64,000 nt of DNA from Aquatica leii (lineage: Eukaryota > Arthropoda > Insecta > Coleoptera > Lampyridae). This document shows positions 10,601 to 21,470 of this stretch, in pieces (the first letter of the stretch is position 1; the number at the start of each line of letters is the position of its first letter). The notes below the pieces were generated by a model. That model worked only from the letters and a program-made list of their open reading frames with translations. It made no database searches and was not told the origin of the DNA. The position numbers and the translations under genes are program-made. Where the stretch lies: positions 184,931,027-184,995,026 of the forward strand of contig CM069432.1 of assembly GCA_035610365.1 (NCBI GenBank), read 5' to 3'.

Positions 10601-13359
10601 GTTAGGTTAGAATTTTGGAAGTCAGTGTATTGTATTTAAATACATTAGATAATTGAAACTATAATGCCAGTAAAAAATTTAAATTTTAAGGTTTTAAATA
10701 ATTAGTTATTATGATAAATTTTAGCACTTACGACATTTACAAATGACTTAAATTGTACACGAAATACCAATGTTTAACTTTGATAAATCGATGAAAGTAG
10801 CTTTTTTTAAGACTTTTATATTTAATTGAAAAGTATTTTTTTAAGCTGCTTACATTTATAGAATTGTATTTTCCAATATATATTGTTAAATTTATTTAAA
10901 AGAAAATTAAGATATACAAGACGGTGTTTTACAAATGCTATTGTATTATATCATAACAAAATTAAAAATTAATAATGACATAATCTTTATTTGCGGCGGA
11001 TGCTTTGTTAGTAAATACACTGTTGTAAATAGTTACTATTTTTGAATACATTATAAAACTTCTGATTTTAATAATACGCTTTTTCAACTGACTTGAAAAA
11101 AAGCAGGCGGCTCTCAACTCGTCGGTACATATTTTTTTAAATGTATGTTCAGCAATTATTTTTTATCACGTTGACTTATTTTAATTATTTTTGTTTTATT
11201 AGAAAAAGGATATCTTAGGAGTAGTTTCATTTTAATTTAGTCAAATTCTGATGATGGAGTTTATGAAAAAATTAAAACTAAAAAATTTACATTAACTTTA
11301 AATTTTACTAAAAAAATAAAAATAAAAAATGTTTAACAAAAAGTTTTAAATAAAAATGCACTAAAAAATAAAATAAAAGTTAGAATTAAGTCTAAAGTCT
11401 AAGTCTAAACTTACACCAATGTCATACATGGCTTCGACTTCAAAAAGTAATTCTATGTAAATAAAACTTGAATTATTTTTTACTTTCTTGTGCATTTTTA
11501 TTTGAAACTTTTTTTTTGTTAATTTTTTCTGTATTGTTTATAAAAATAATGTAACGCATGCAACTCTTAAAAATACAATAACTTTGCTTAAATAAATATA
11601 TTTAACGTTAATGTTACATTTACAAAACAATTAGTCCTTCCAATTCTATTAAAAAAAAACTGTGACTTTATTTTATAATCTTGTGTTTAATATAATGGCA
11701 TAGCAATTTCTATTTGAACAATAGTAAAGATTTGTATAATACCTTTAGTACTTTATATAAAAATTATCAAAACTTTTAGAGTAGCCCTACGACTACAAAA
11801 CATACCTTAAAAAACAGCAAATATAAGATGCATTTTAAAAATGCTATTTGTCTTTTAAACTAAAATTTATTCAATAATGTTATCAGCAACTATACAAACT
11901 ACATGATATTTCCGTAAGATGCATATCTGGTAACTACAATTTTAAACATGATAATACATTAGATACTAATATAAACATTTTTTTTTAATTTGAAGTGCAC
12001 ATTAATTAACATAATAAATGTTAGTAAAATTTTATTATTAAATTTAGAAAATGTTTTTAAGAAATACACAAAAACTTGATTGTGTTGGTTTTGGTCAATT
12101 TTTTTTTAACTTTTTTAAATCTTCTTTGAACGTAAATTTATACAACAGCGGACGGCGGAAGTTTTTTTCTGCGAATTTGAATGATTGGTCAAAAATATTC
12201 AAAACGAGAATAACGCAAAACTTTTACACATATTTTAGCATATTCCATATTACTATTTTTGACATTTGAAAAGTCGGTTTATTTTATGTTGTAATAGGAA
12301 TTGTACAAATATCGTTTTTAGGATAAATTAATTTTATGTGATTCTTGCGCGTCTAAAGAGGTGTATGTATTAGAAAATCAGTGACCAAAAACATGTAATT
12401 TATTATCATTCTAATTTTACTGAAATAAAATCTATTTTTTGGTTTTATTTAAAGTTATTGGTTTGCGACAGTTGCACGGTGGTAAACGGATGTGACCATT
12501 ACTATATTCATGACAATGGATATAGTAATGGATGGCAATTTTTTTTTATTACCTATTCCTTAAATATTTGAACCTTATATTATTACATTATTTATTTTTA
12601 AAACAGCTAAAACAATTTTAGAAATAATAATTTTCTTTGTGTCATTACGCCCTGCTTTGTGGAATCACAAGCTCCCTTAATTTCAACAAACCAAAAACAT
12701 AAAAAAACACTTATTAATTGAAATTGTAAGCGAATATAGAGGTAAATAGAATAATTTAACTTGCATGCTTTCTAATGCTGTAATTTAACATAAAAATTGC
12801 TAAAATTTGTGAACTTAATAATGTAGACTGAATGCGAGCAAAAAATAACAAAACAAATTTTACTCACAGACTTAACTCATGCCATCCTACAAAAAAAATA
12901 GAAGAACTTACAAGATAATTATATAAAAACCAAAAATGAACTAACAGCCTATACTCCTTCAGGTAGTGGGACAAAAAAAAAGAAAAAAGTATGGAAACAT
13001 TTTGACTCAATGACGTTTTGAAATGGTTTAACATCACTAAGAATGTAAGATTTTTTTTAAAGAAAAAAAATATGTTGTTAACTTTCATGTTTTAAAACCA
13101 TTAGTAGCCACTGAACAGAATGTGGGTGTTTGCCATCTGCACTTGCATCTTTTTTTTTATTATTACTGCCTAGCACAAGCAACGAGGGAGCAAAAGTTAC
13201 TCCTAAGTTGTACAAACGTAAGTAATTCATGTCGAAAGTCTTGCTTTTTTGTATTTTAGAACTTGCCTCAAAAACGAACTTATTTTTTTTTAGTTGAAAA
13301 CTATTTTTATTTTTTAATCAAATATTAATTTTAATAATTGCTATGCTATCCTCTGACTC
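7691..13359. other. Long AT-rich stretch, no gene supported
   Basis: About 5.7 kb has no recognisable protein family on either strand. ORFs of 70-82 codons at 8122-8337, 9289-9537 (minus), 12051-12269 and 12864-13088 (minus) are low in complexity and are probably chance. A short perfect hairpin lies at 12496-12531 and is listed separately. Confidence 0.35.
12496..12531. repeat. Perfect 12-bp inverted repeat (hairpin)
   Basis: CCATTACTATAT at 12496-12507 and ATATAGTAATGG at 12520-12531 are exact reverse complements separated by a 12-base loop. The stem is short for a microRNA precursor and there is no obvious gene beside it. Confidence 0.6.
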
Positions 13360-13680
13360 AAGGTACTGAAACGTTTGAGAAATTATTCTCAAGTTCGAGA
13401 GCTTTCACGAAGTTGTTATCCATTTTCCAGAACGTTTACCAAAAAATATAGAACATTTGCGAAGGATTTCCAAAATATATAAATCTGGTACAAACGAATC
13501 ATAGGTCAGTTATTTTAAAAATTCAAAGTCGACAATGTTAAGAAGATTATTCAAGTTTAAATGAATAAGTGATTAATGCGCAAGATAAATATACGGAGTA
13601 TAACCTTGTTCGTGACTTTAATGTAAACAATTGTTAAACTGAAGTTATCTGCGGGCTAAATTTTAATACATTCGTTACAG
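13360..13680 (+). mobile_element. Old LTR relic related to the Gypsy LTR at 34.5-35.05 kb
   Basis: The stretch aligns with 34647-34960. Shared blocks include ACTGAAACGTT, a TATAAAT box followed by ACAAACGAATC(A)TAGGTCAGTT, GTTAAGA...GATTATTCAAGTT, AAATAAGTGATTAA(T/C)GCG, GATACGGAGTA and GTGACTTTAAT(G/A)TAAAC. Many substitutions and small indels separate them. No gag, protease or second LTR was found nearby, so it is a solo LTR or a truncated remnant. The outer boundaries are uncertain. Confidence 0.7.
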
Positions 13681-14419
13681 TATTTACAAATAAAAAATAT
13701 ACAACTTCAATATTTGGAAAAATGTTTGAATTTACCTTAACTTACAAGCAAGTTTTTGGACCGTATTAATAGGCTCTCTTTTTATATGTAACTTATTACT
13801 ACCTGGGTCAACTAAGAATAGCAATTCTTCAAACTGAATAAGCGTTTCTTCTATGAGGTTATAAAATGATCTTTGAGTTTTTCTATAAAAATATGTTTTT
13901 AACCCACTAACACTTTGTGGTTCTAAATAAAAGTTTTTCTGTCAGAAAATCTTTAACTACGTAATCCTTCTGCCGATTGTCATAAAATTTAGTATACTTA
14001 ATGACAAAGCATTGATGTTTAATGTAACCAATTAAAAACTATAAAAATATTATTAGTTTGTAAACAAAAACATTTCTACATATTTAAATATGTATTTAAT
14101 TGCACACACACCGTGTTTCAAAAAAACTTACATCCAGTTGTGTACATAATATTCTCCATTGTTAAAATCCAGAGAAAGAATAATTTATATAAGGCTTATA
14201 TACTTGCTAAAAAATAAATAAGATCATACGAATGTCACTAACAAAATTTCACAATGACAGTTTTTGATAATTATAATTATAAATAAGGTAAGCGTTAAAT
14301 TATTAGTAAATATATCAATATTTATCAAAAAACTACTGAATATAAGATGTAGTGCTGTTTAAAACATCGTCTATAGTAAAAAGTAAAAAAAAATATTAAA
14401 GGGGGAATAACATAAAAGG
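13681..14419. other. AT-rich spacer, no gene seen
   Basis: No protein motif is recognised on either strand. This stretch separates the LTR relic from the 3' end of the Transib/RAG1-like transposase relic. Confidence 0.35.
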
Positions 14420-16211
14420 ATGTAACGCCATCCATCGTCCTCTAGTAAATTTAATGCCTCTTTTTCAAGTGTTTTTGTCTAGGTATACATATAAATAGAT
14501 TAAATGAGCATAGAAAAGTAAGAAAAACATCATTTGTAGCTAATCTAGAACATTTTCTAGAATGATGCAGTTTGATTTTTTTATAATCCTTATTTTTTGA
14601 TTTCATGAACTGAAGATGGTATATAGTACCAGTTATATTTGTTCAAATAGAGTTCAGCTGTGGAGCGTGTGTACTCCTCAATTTTTTGCATTTACCTTTC
14701 TGCTACACGACATAGTTTGCAATTTGATATAAAACCTTTTTATCAATGTTTCATCAATTTATAATTTGGGATGTAAGCGAAATAAGTGAAAAATCTTTTT
14801 GCAGTTTTTTTATCAATGCTGTTGTCGCTAACTTGACAAAGTTGGTCAATTATTAAACCAAATTCGTTACGGAAACGGTCATGTATAAGTTTCTTTTTAT
14901 TGCTTTTTAGTTTTTTATTTTCTTCGTTAGTTAGAACGATAAATTATAGGATATATAAAGTACTAATTCCATGAACCTAATCCAAGCATGTAAAGTTGAA
15001 AGACCAAACCTGAATGTTTCTTCACTTTCTGGTCTTCCACTTGCTTGTGCAAAATCATTTATTTCCTAGACATACATTACACGTAGCACTCGCTGGCGTA
15101 TTTGTTAAAATTTGAACCACTTAAACATCGATCACAATAAATAATAACGTGTGTTTTATAGAAAATGTTGCTATATTTATTACTACGAAGGATAGTGTTA
15201 AGTATTCAAGTTTCAATTTCTGTGACTATATTCTTTGTTTTTTCAGGAGTTTCTTTTGCAAATTCTTTAAGAATTGGACGACAAAAATATACTGATGAAG
15301 GCGATGTATTTTGCCAAATAGCACTGTTATCCACTTCACTAACAAGCGTAAGTGGCACAAACGATGATAATAAATTAGAATCTGATATTAATTTACTTTC
15401 GCGTGACATTATTTATTTGTATTTGCTTTGTCCAGAAAAACTATCACATCCCCACTTACCGTATAAAATCAATCTTGCTTCACTGGAGAAGTTAATATAA
15501 TCAAGCATTAGTAATCTAATAACTGTGTGATCTAAAGAGACTGTAACTTTACTTTTGCACTTACTTCGGTTATTTCCACGTTATCCGGATAGCACAACTT
15601 TTTTGCTTCTAGCACATGCTTGTATGCTGGAAACAAATTAAGCTTTTATCTGTAATACATTTTTTAAAGTATTCATTTTTTTGTTTAGTTAAATTTAAAT
15701 CTAGTAACATTGCCAGAACTTCGTTATTAGAATAAGGCACCAAAGTTTAAGAGTTCTTTTCCCATTGAATTCTTGTGAAGCGCATCCTAGGTTTCCGTCA
15801 ACATAAAACGTAGTTGTTCAACAATGGCAGCATGTTAAGTTTCTCCAATTGATTTTAGTCTTTGTACATAAGAATAGTGAATATGATCCAATCTAGATTC
15901 TCGAAATAGTCTAACGGCTTTTCTGTGTTGGCTTCTCTCCGATGATAATCTTTGCATGGTCTACCTCGTTTACCTGCAGATGATGTAGATGGTGCCTTCT
16001 CTGCAGGAAACTGTACAGCGTAATTTCCATTAAGCTACTCAGCATGTTCCGGTAACAAATATTTTTGAATTTTTACAACGCAAGTGTGATATACTTCAGT
16101 TAAAGCAGGAAAGTTTTTTTCAGCATATCTATGCGCTGTACTTATATGTTTTCAATGCTTAATAAAATTAACACATAACTTGCGTTTATTCATATTTATA
16201 GAACCCATCAT
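14420..16211 (-). pseudogene. Decayed Transib/RAG1-like transposase
   Basis: Read on the minus strand from an ATG at 16211, about 590 codons follow with many stops and shifts. In order I see an N-terminal block with GKRGRPCKDYHR, then KKLCYPDNVEITEVSAKV, then KWGCDSFSGQSKYK (first catalytic Asp region) and IWQNTSPSSVYFCRPI...FAKET. Next is a VID...ILTNTPASATCNVCLG block (second Asp region plus a CxxC pair), FGLSTLHAWIRFMEL, LIKRFYIKLQTMSCSRK and YNWYYIPSSVHEI. These match a Transib/RAG1-type family whose members continue as HKxLxHG and then a catalytic Glu in SEEAxExRNK. That last part is missing here. Terminal inverted repeats were not located. The match is from memory of the family, not from a search. 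Confidence 0.6.
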
Positions 16212-18141
16212 GGTTTAATTTTGTTTTGTTTTAATATGAACAAATGATGAATAACTTTGATTGAAAACGATGCTCGATGTAGTACAGGTCTCTGCACAAC
16301 TAATAATACGTACTGTTACCTTTTATACTCATTAAATCATACAAATAATATCAATATTTGGATTCAAATAGAAAAATAATGACACATATGGATGTTATTT
16401 ATTATTGCATTAACAAATAGGGTTGTGGTAGATTATGGTATCTTCTACCTTATTATTTAGAAGTATTTTTTGATATTATATGCGGTACATGCTACAAATA
16501 ACAGCAAAGTGTAATAGATGAGATGTTTTTATGTATGCGCCATACAATAGCAATATAAACAATAATATTTACATTTCTTTCTAGATACTTTGTACTAATT
16601 ATAATGTACTTTGGATGGCGTACATAGACCTTTATTTTATTCCTGTTAGTGAAAAAGTATACTGGAAACATTTACGTTATGCGTTAGAAAATAATAATTT
16701 GTAATACGCGCCAGTTTGGAATTTTTTACTTTTCATATAGAAATGCTACAAAATACAGTGTAAATTGCAGTGCATTGTCGGACAAACCCTGCTGGTAATT
16801 AAAAATTTAGTCAAACCAGTTATTTTTTAATTTTCAACACGAGTACAAAGAAAACATTGTACAAAATCAACTAATGCATTTTTTTTAACTGGAAATTGCA
16901 GATCCAAAAGGTAGAAGAAACACTCATTACATTAATATAAAACACATTAGTAAAACTTGTTTCTCTGCTTTATCAATGCACGCGTGCTAATCTTTATCCG
17001 AAATAATTGAAACAATCCACTTCAAAGTGCTGTAAAACCGCAGTAGAAGCTTCCAACAATAAAAAAAAAACTTGCTAAACCATACTTCAGTATGTGTAAT
17101 TTACTATAGCAACCATTTTTAACATGTAGAATCACATCGCCAAAAAGTCGCCAAGTCGCTCTATGAAGTGAAACCACAGTGCAACGTTTTCGTTGTCGTT
17201 TTCTTTTTATTTTAGAAAATGTATAAAGGAATGCAATAAAATATATTTTATGAACTTTTGTATTTATTTTCAATATATCAAAAATTCCAAAGAAATTTTT
17301 GACATTTGGAAGTTTATCAAAACCAGGAAAAGCAGATAAGATAATCGTATAACATAAAATGTTACTAGAATTTACTAAATACGCACCGCGTTTATGAAAA
17401 CTTATGCTAAGAGTTGTGATCATCCTCTACGCGGAATTTAATTCCGCAATCCGCTATTGTGAAAACTTACCTTAGGAGAAAAATAGCCGTATGTAATCTA
17501 TTAAAAAAAACATAATGTATTTACCATACATCCTAAAATGTACGCCAGTCTTTATTCTTAACTTATTATTGCTTTTTTTTTCATAAATCATTTACCGCAC
17601 ACTACCTACTATAGACTTTTTGTTTACTTTATAGACATAATTTAAAAATATATTATTTTATTAACTAGTCTACTGATAATAAACTTTTTTTGACCAATAT
17701 CGATAACTGATTAACAAATTGTACTTCGTTTTAGACTTTTTTTTTAAATGCGATAATAATATTTTACAGTAACAAGCTGTTTTGTATTAATATTGTTTCA
17801 TCTGACTTTTTATACTTTAGATAGTTTTGTTATACTTATTTTATATATGTTTTATTACATTTTGTTCATTATTTAAGCCCTTTAACAGTTTTTGTAATTT
17901 AATACATACATTTTTTTTCTTTAGCTTAATAGCATCACTACTTTAGAGCATTGTAGATTATATTTTAATTTTGTTTATTTTCCAACTAAACATATTGACT
18001 AGTATTTTTAATAAAAATAATTTTTTTAACTATTTTTAATATGATTAATAAAATATAAGTGTTTTCTAATAAGTAGAAAACAAAATTTTGCTTTTCGTTT
18101 AAATTGCAGTACATCTAAATAATTCAGTATTGTTAATTTGA
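16212..18141. other. AT-rich stretch, no gene supported
   Basis: A 133-codon open frame on the minus strand (17022-17423) is the longest here. Its product is rich in Phe, Ile, Lys and Leu and has no motif I recognise, so it may be chance or a decayed membrane-protein exon. I cannot assign it. Confidence 0.35.
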
Positions 18142-18294
18142 TCACTTATACCAACATGCAATGAGAAGTGTGAAAATGGAACAACCAACATTTATCATTC
18201 AACAAACAATGAATGTGAAGGGGAGTTAAACACTTGCAATATTCATTATTTTGATTCGGCTGGGTTACTAGTTCCCTATGGACAGTATTCGTGA
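18142..18294 (+). CDS. Small Cys-containing open frame, unknown (possible exon)
   Basis: An open frame of 50 codons runs to TGA at 18292-18294 without an ATG near its start. The product contains CNEKCENG, NECEGELNTC and a hydrophobic AGLLVPYG end, giving four Cys spaced C-x3-C-x17-C-x5-C. Its composition (Asn, Glu, Cys, Gly) is unlike translated AT-rich spacer. It could be a decayed or genuine exon of a secreted protein. No splice acceptor was confirmed and no family is recognised. Confidence 0.2.
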   Translation, partial: SLIPTCNEKCENGTTNIYHSTNNECEGELNTCNIHYFDSAGLLVPYGQYS

Positions 18295-18598
18295 TTCAAT
18301 TTACTCACCTTAGTTCGTATGTATGATTCTGTGCACAAATGCTACATAAATTAATTGTGTATAAAAGTTTTAGTTTTTTTTTGTTTAAATTGTGCATAAG
18401 ATTCTATAATTTTACAGTAGTTATAAAAATATTTAAAAAATGTAACTTTTCTTGTTGTAGCTAATTTATTTTTAAGAATAATGAGAGATGGAAAAATCAC
18501 ATAAGTGTCCTTAAGTAAAAAACACGTTAATTAAATAACTAAGTAGACAATAGAAAGACTTTTATACGAAACAGTGGTGTACTTTAAAAAGCAAAACA
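18295..18598. other. AT-rich spacer between two small open frames
   Basis: No coding signal is visible. A pyrimidine-rich stretch ending in TTTTACAG near 18410-18416 resembles a splice acceptor, but no open frame follows it directly. Confidence 0.3.
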
Positions 18599-18760
18599 AT
18601 GTCGCAAACATTGAAGTATTTGGCAAACAGAGTAACCAACGAGGGTGCTGATGTTATAGCAAACGATATGACGCTCCGGGGGACAGTAACCGCATTCAGA
18701 CCACGAGGAACGCCATTATCACACTCGGTCCGGATTCAAAATCCGTTTGATCAATACTAA
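18599..18760 (+). CDS. Small ORF of 53 aa, unknown function
   Basis: An ATG at 18599 opens a 53-residue frame that stops at TAA 18758-18760. The product is evenly mixed in composition, with segments such as TLKYLANRVTNEGADV, TLRGTVTAFRPRGTPLSH and RIQNPFDQY. Its codons are GC-richer (CTC, CGG, GGG, CCG) than the surrounding DNA, which is unusual here. A canonical AATAAA lies at 18819-18824, 59 bases after the stop. There is no signal peptide or membrane segment. It could be a small host gene, the last exon of a larger one, or a fragment from a mobile element. I do not recognise a family. Confidence 0.35.
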   Translation: MSQTLKYLANRVTNEGADVIANDMTLRGTVTAFRPRGTPLSHSVRIQNPFDQY

Positions 18761-18818
18761 CAAAACCTCACAGTTAACCATCTAAATAGCGTCAAAGACA
18801 CTAAAAGTTCTAAAATTA

Positions 18819-18824
18819 AATAAA
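18819..18824 (+). promoter_or_regulatory. AATAAA polyadenylation signal after the 53-aa ORF
   Basis: The hexamer is at the right distance downstream of the TAA. In DNA this AT-rich it can easily occur by chance, so it is only weak support for the ORF. Confidence 0.3.
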
Positions 18825-20099
18825 CAAGAATGTACGGATTTGATAATTGGCAAAACAATTAACCTTTGAATGCGCACGGCGTTCAGAACAAATAGAATTC
18901 CTAAAAGTTTTATCTAAAATTCCATAAATTAGAAATTGTATTGTAAAGCGAGACAGCAAATTTTAGATAGCGATTATGTATTTAGAGATAAATAGCTCGA
19001 TTACTACGATGTGCCTCCGGTCACACTATGGATGAGTTTTCTCGTAATTTGCTACGTTATAAAGACAAACTTTAATATTAAATGTATAAAACCAGTAGTT
19101 TAATTTAAGTTGCATTATCAAATTGTTTTAGAAAAATTTGCTTTGTTAAACATACCCAAAGTTATCTAAAAGCAATTAATGAACAAAAAATACTACCATA
19201 TAAACAATTTATAGTTACTATTCCAAACTAATTATTAATTGCGCTTACACATATAAATAATTTACTCTGTACTCTTACTATATATGTGCATGACGGAAAA
19301 ATGTTTATGCTACATAAATGTTAATTACGTCAGCGTACTCATCTGGAAAATTATTTTCTTTATACATATTGCTCCCTAATAAACTGGTATAAACTCTTGA
19401 TCAACTTAAATTACATTGTATTGAAATCTTTTTCAGAGACTTTTAATAAGAAAATTTTCTTAACTGGCAATACAAAAAGTATCTTACAGGCGAGATGAAG
19501 TTTTTATTAAAAGATATATTAATGAATGCACCTTCAAATTAAAATTACTACTTAAATAAACCAATTCATTTAAGGTACTTTAATTTAAATAAATTTTTTA
19601 TAGCATATGAAAAGTGTAATCAAAACATTTATTACTTTAGCTGACACAAAAGAAAGCATTTCTTACCCTCGTTAAAGTTGTAGCCGCTTTATTAGACAGA
19701 TTCATAATTTTTGGTTACGTAAAACTACATAAAACTTTTTCTTAAAACGCTTCTTTATTTATAAATTAAAAACAAGCGTTTATAAAATCGATTAATTCAA
19801 TTTTAATTTTTGGTTAATAAATTAAGGATAAGAACTTGTAATTTGTCTAACAAATAAAAATAAATTAACGTAATTCTGAAGTAGTTATTACGAAAAAAAA
19901 ATTTATTTTCTACTACTATTTGCTAAGAACCATAATATTTTTAAGAAAGTTTTTATTTAGTTTTTTGGAGTTTAATATAAAACTAAATTAAATTTATGCC
20001 TATGTTTTCTACAATCTAACACTCAAGTACATTTCACAATTTTAATAGCGTTTTTCGTTTTAGTCGTTTTTGTTTGTTAGCTGTAATCAAGCAAAGCAA
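18825..20099. other. AT-rich stretch, no gene seen
   Basis: Frequent stops occur in all frames and there is no protein motif. The left part (18840-19060) is slightly GC-richer. Confidence 0.35.
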
Positions 20100-20575
20100 T
20101 TGCTATCAGATTGGAATAAATTTTTAGACGTTGACTGGATTTTTTACTAAGCTGCACTATTACATCACTAGTTTTGGCTACTTTAAGATTTTTGTAAATA
20201 TATTATTTATCCGAGACGAACCACAAAGCATCAAATTAATATGATTGATTCTCGTGGAGTTTAATACGCCATTATTCATATCATTTCTTTTCAGTAGAAT
20301 TGTTGCTTTAATAGTGTTTTTATGTTCCGCTAGAATAACAGTGTCATCAGTAAATGTTGTTGTGGTATTTATGTTTGTCAGTAAATAAACTGTATAAATC
20401 AATGTCGGTTCTAACACACTGCCCTAAAGAACTCCTGATGTTATCAGAGTTAAGTTTGTTACTTTCTTTTCGTATCTTACCTTACAAAAAATTTCTTGTA
20501 AGTGTACTTAAAAATTTTTTTTTTAATTTGTCAAGTAACCTTTCATGCCAAATGTGCCGCATTTTTGATTGAATT
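20100..20575 (-). pseudogene. Jockey-like non-LTR reverse transcriptase relic
   Basis: On the minus strand the translation gives HIWHERLLDKLKKKF (near 20550-20505), then GVL*GSVLEPTL (near 20455-20415), where the stop replaces the Gln of the conserved GVPQGSVLGP motif. Then comes TTTTFTDDTVILAEHKN (near 20370-20315), the F(A)DD catalytic box with Ala changed to Thr. A WRIK...ENxS-like stretch follows near 20265. Order and spacing match the palm of Jockey-clade reverse transcriptases. Stops and a frame shift make it non-functional. The endonuclease and upstream half of RT are absent. Confidence 0.65.
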
Positions 20576-20659
20576 CCAAAAATTTGCTATCTAACACTAT
20601 TTTTTATTCCTCCAGCATTAGTTATTTAACAACAAAATAGAGGTCAGTAGTATAGTGAT

Positions 20660-21130
20660 ACCAGTTTTGGTTCAAATTTTTCCGCGCTTTTGAAAAATTT
20701 GAATTTTAACTGGGTTCATGTAAGTTAGGGTGAGATCGTATTTTTTTTGGTTGTGTTCGGGTGAGTTCGGATGCGCGCGCATGTTTTCAGATTTCAATTT
20801 TGTGTAAATTCTGGTAAGATCGGTTTTTAATTTTTTTGCGGTTTTTGAAAATTTGAATTTCGACGGCGTTCGTGTAAGTTCGGTTGCGCGCGCATTTTTT
20901 GTAAATTTGGATTTTGTGTAAGTTCGGGTTTGGGTAACATCGGGAAAGATTGGGTTTTAACTTGCCCGCGGTTTTTGAAAATTTAAGTTTCGTATAAGTT
21001 TGGGTACATTCGTAATCAGATGAGATCGAGTAAGTTCGTGTTTCAAAAAGGGGTGGGGGGTAGTAATAATATTTTTCGCGCTTTTTAAAATATTTGAATT
21101 TTGTGTAAGTTCGGGTGCTTTAAATTTAAA
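20660..21130. repeat. Degenerate tandem repeat, TTTGAAAATTTGAATTT / GTAAGTTCGGGT motif
   Basis: Several imperfect copies of a unit containing a GCG(C/G)(T/G)TTTT(T)GAAAATTTGAATTT segment followed by (T/G)TGTAAGTTCGGGT occur at irregular spacing of roughly 90-130 bases. Shared GCGCGCGCAT and GAGATCG/AAGATCG motifs also appear. The TTCGGGT words recall arthropod telomere-like TTAGG arrays but are not that repeat. It looks like a degraded satellite or minisatellite. Confidence 0.6.
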
Positions 21131-21271
21131 TTTTAAGTAAGATATCTGTTCTGGCTCAAAATTTCTATCTTTTCAAAATCATGCATTTAAAATTAATACA
21201 TAATTAAATTAATGTAAGTAAAATATGTAGAATAAATACGTTGTCAACAACTTAAGATAACAAAACATGAC

Positions 21272-21470
21272 ATGTGGTTCCAGAAAAATGGCGCACTAGC
21301 ACATTTTAACAGACAACATTAGACAGCTCCTCGGTCACCTGACTTGACGTTTTTAGATTTTTTTCTGTAGGATTGCTTCAAATTTTGTGTAGTAATACCA
21401 AAACAAATACACGCAAAAAGTTGACTAGCCGTATAGTTGACGCTACTAATTCTCTAAAGAATAAATTAGC
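21272..21470 (+). pseudogene. Mariner/Tc1-like (DDE_3) transposase fragment
   Basis: The translation begins MWFQKNGALAHFNRQ, matching the WFQQDGAxAHF catalytic block (with Asp changed to Asn). It then jumps to APRSPDLTFLDFFL, the PPRSPDLTPLDFFLWG block that carries the last catalytic Asp. The intervening residues, normally about 20, are deleted and in-frame stops are present. Nothing recognisable precedes it. It belongs to the IS630/Tc1/mariner superfamily. Confidence 0.65.

Noticed and set aside
15165-15500. Plus-strand open frame of 111 codons
   Set aside because: The minus strand here carries recognisable Transib/RAG1-like blocks (IWQNTSPSSVYFCRPI), so the plus-strand frame is its antisense shadow.
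20660-21130. Telomeric repeat array
   Set aside because: The TTCGGGT words are irregularly spaced and are not the insect TTAGG repeat; a degenerate satellite is the better description.
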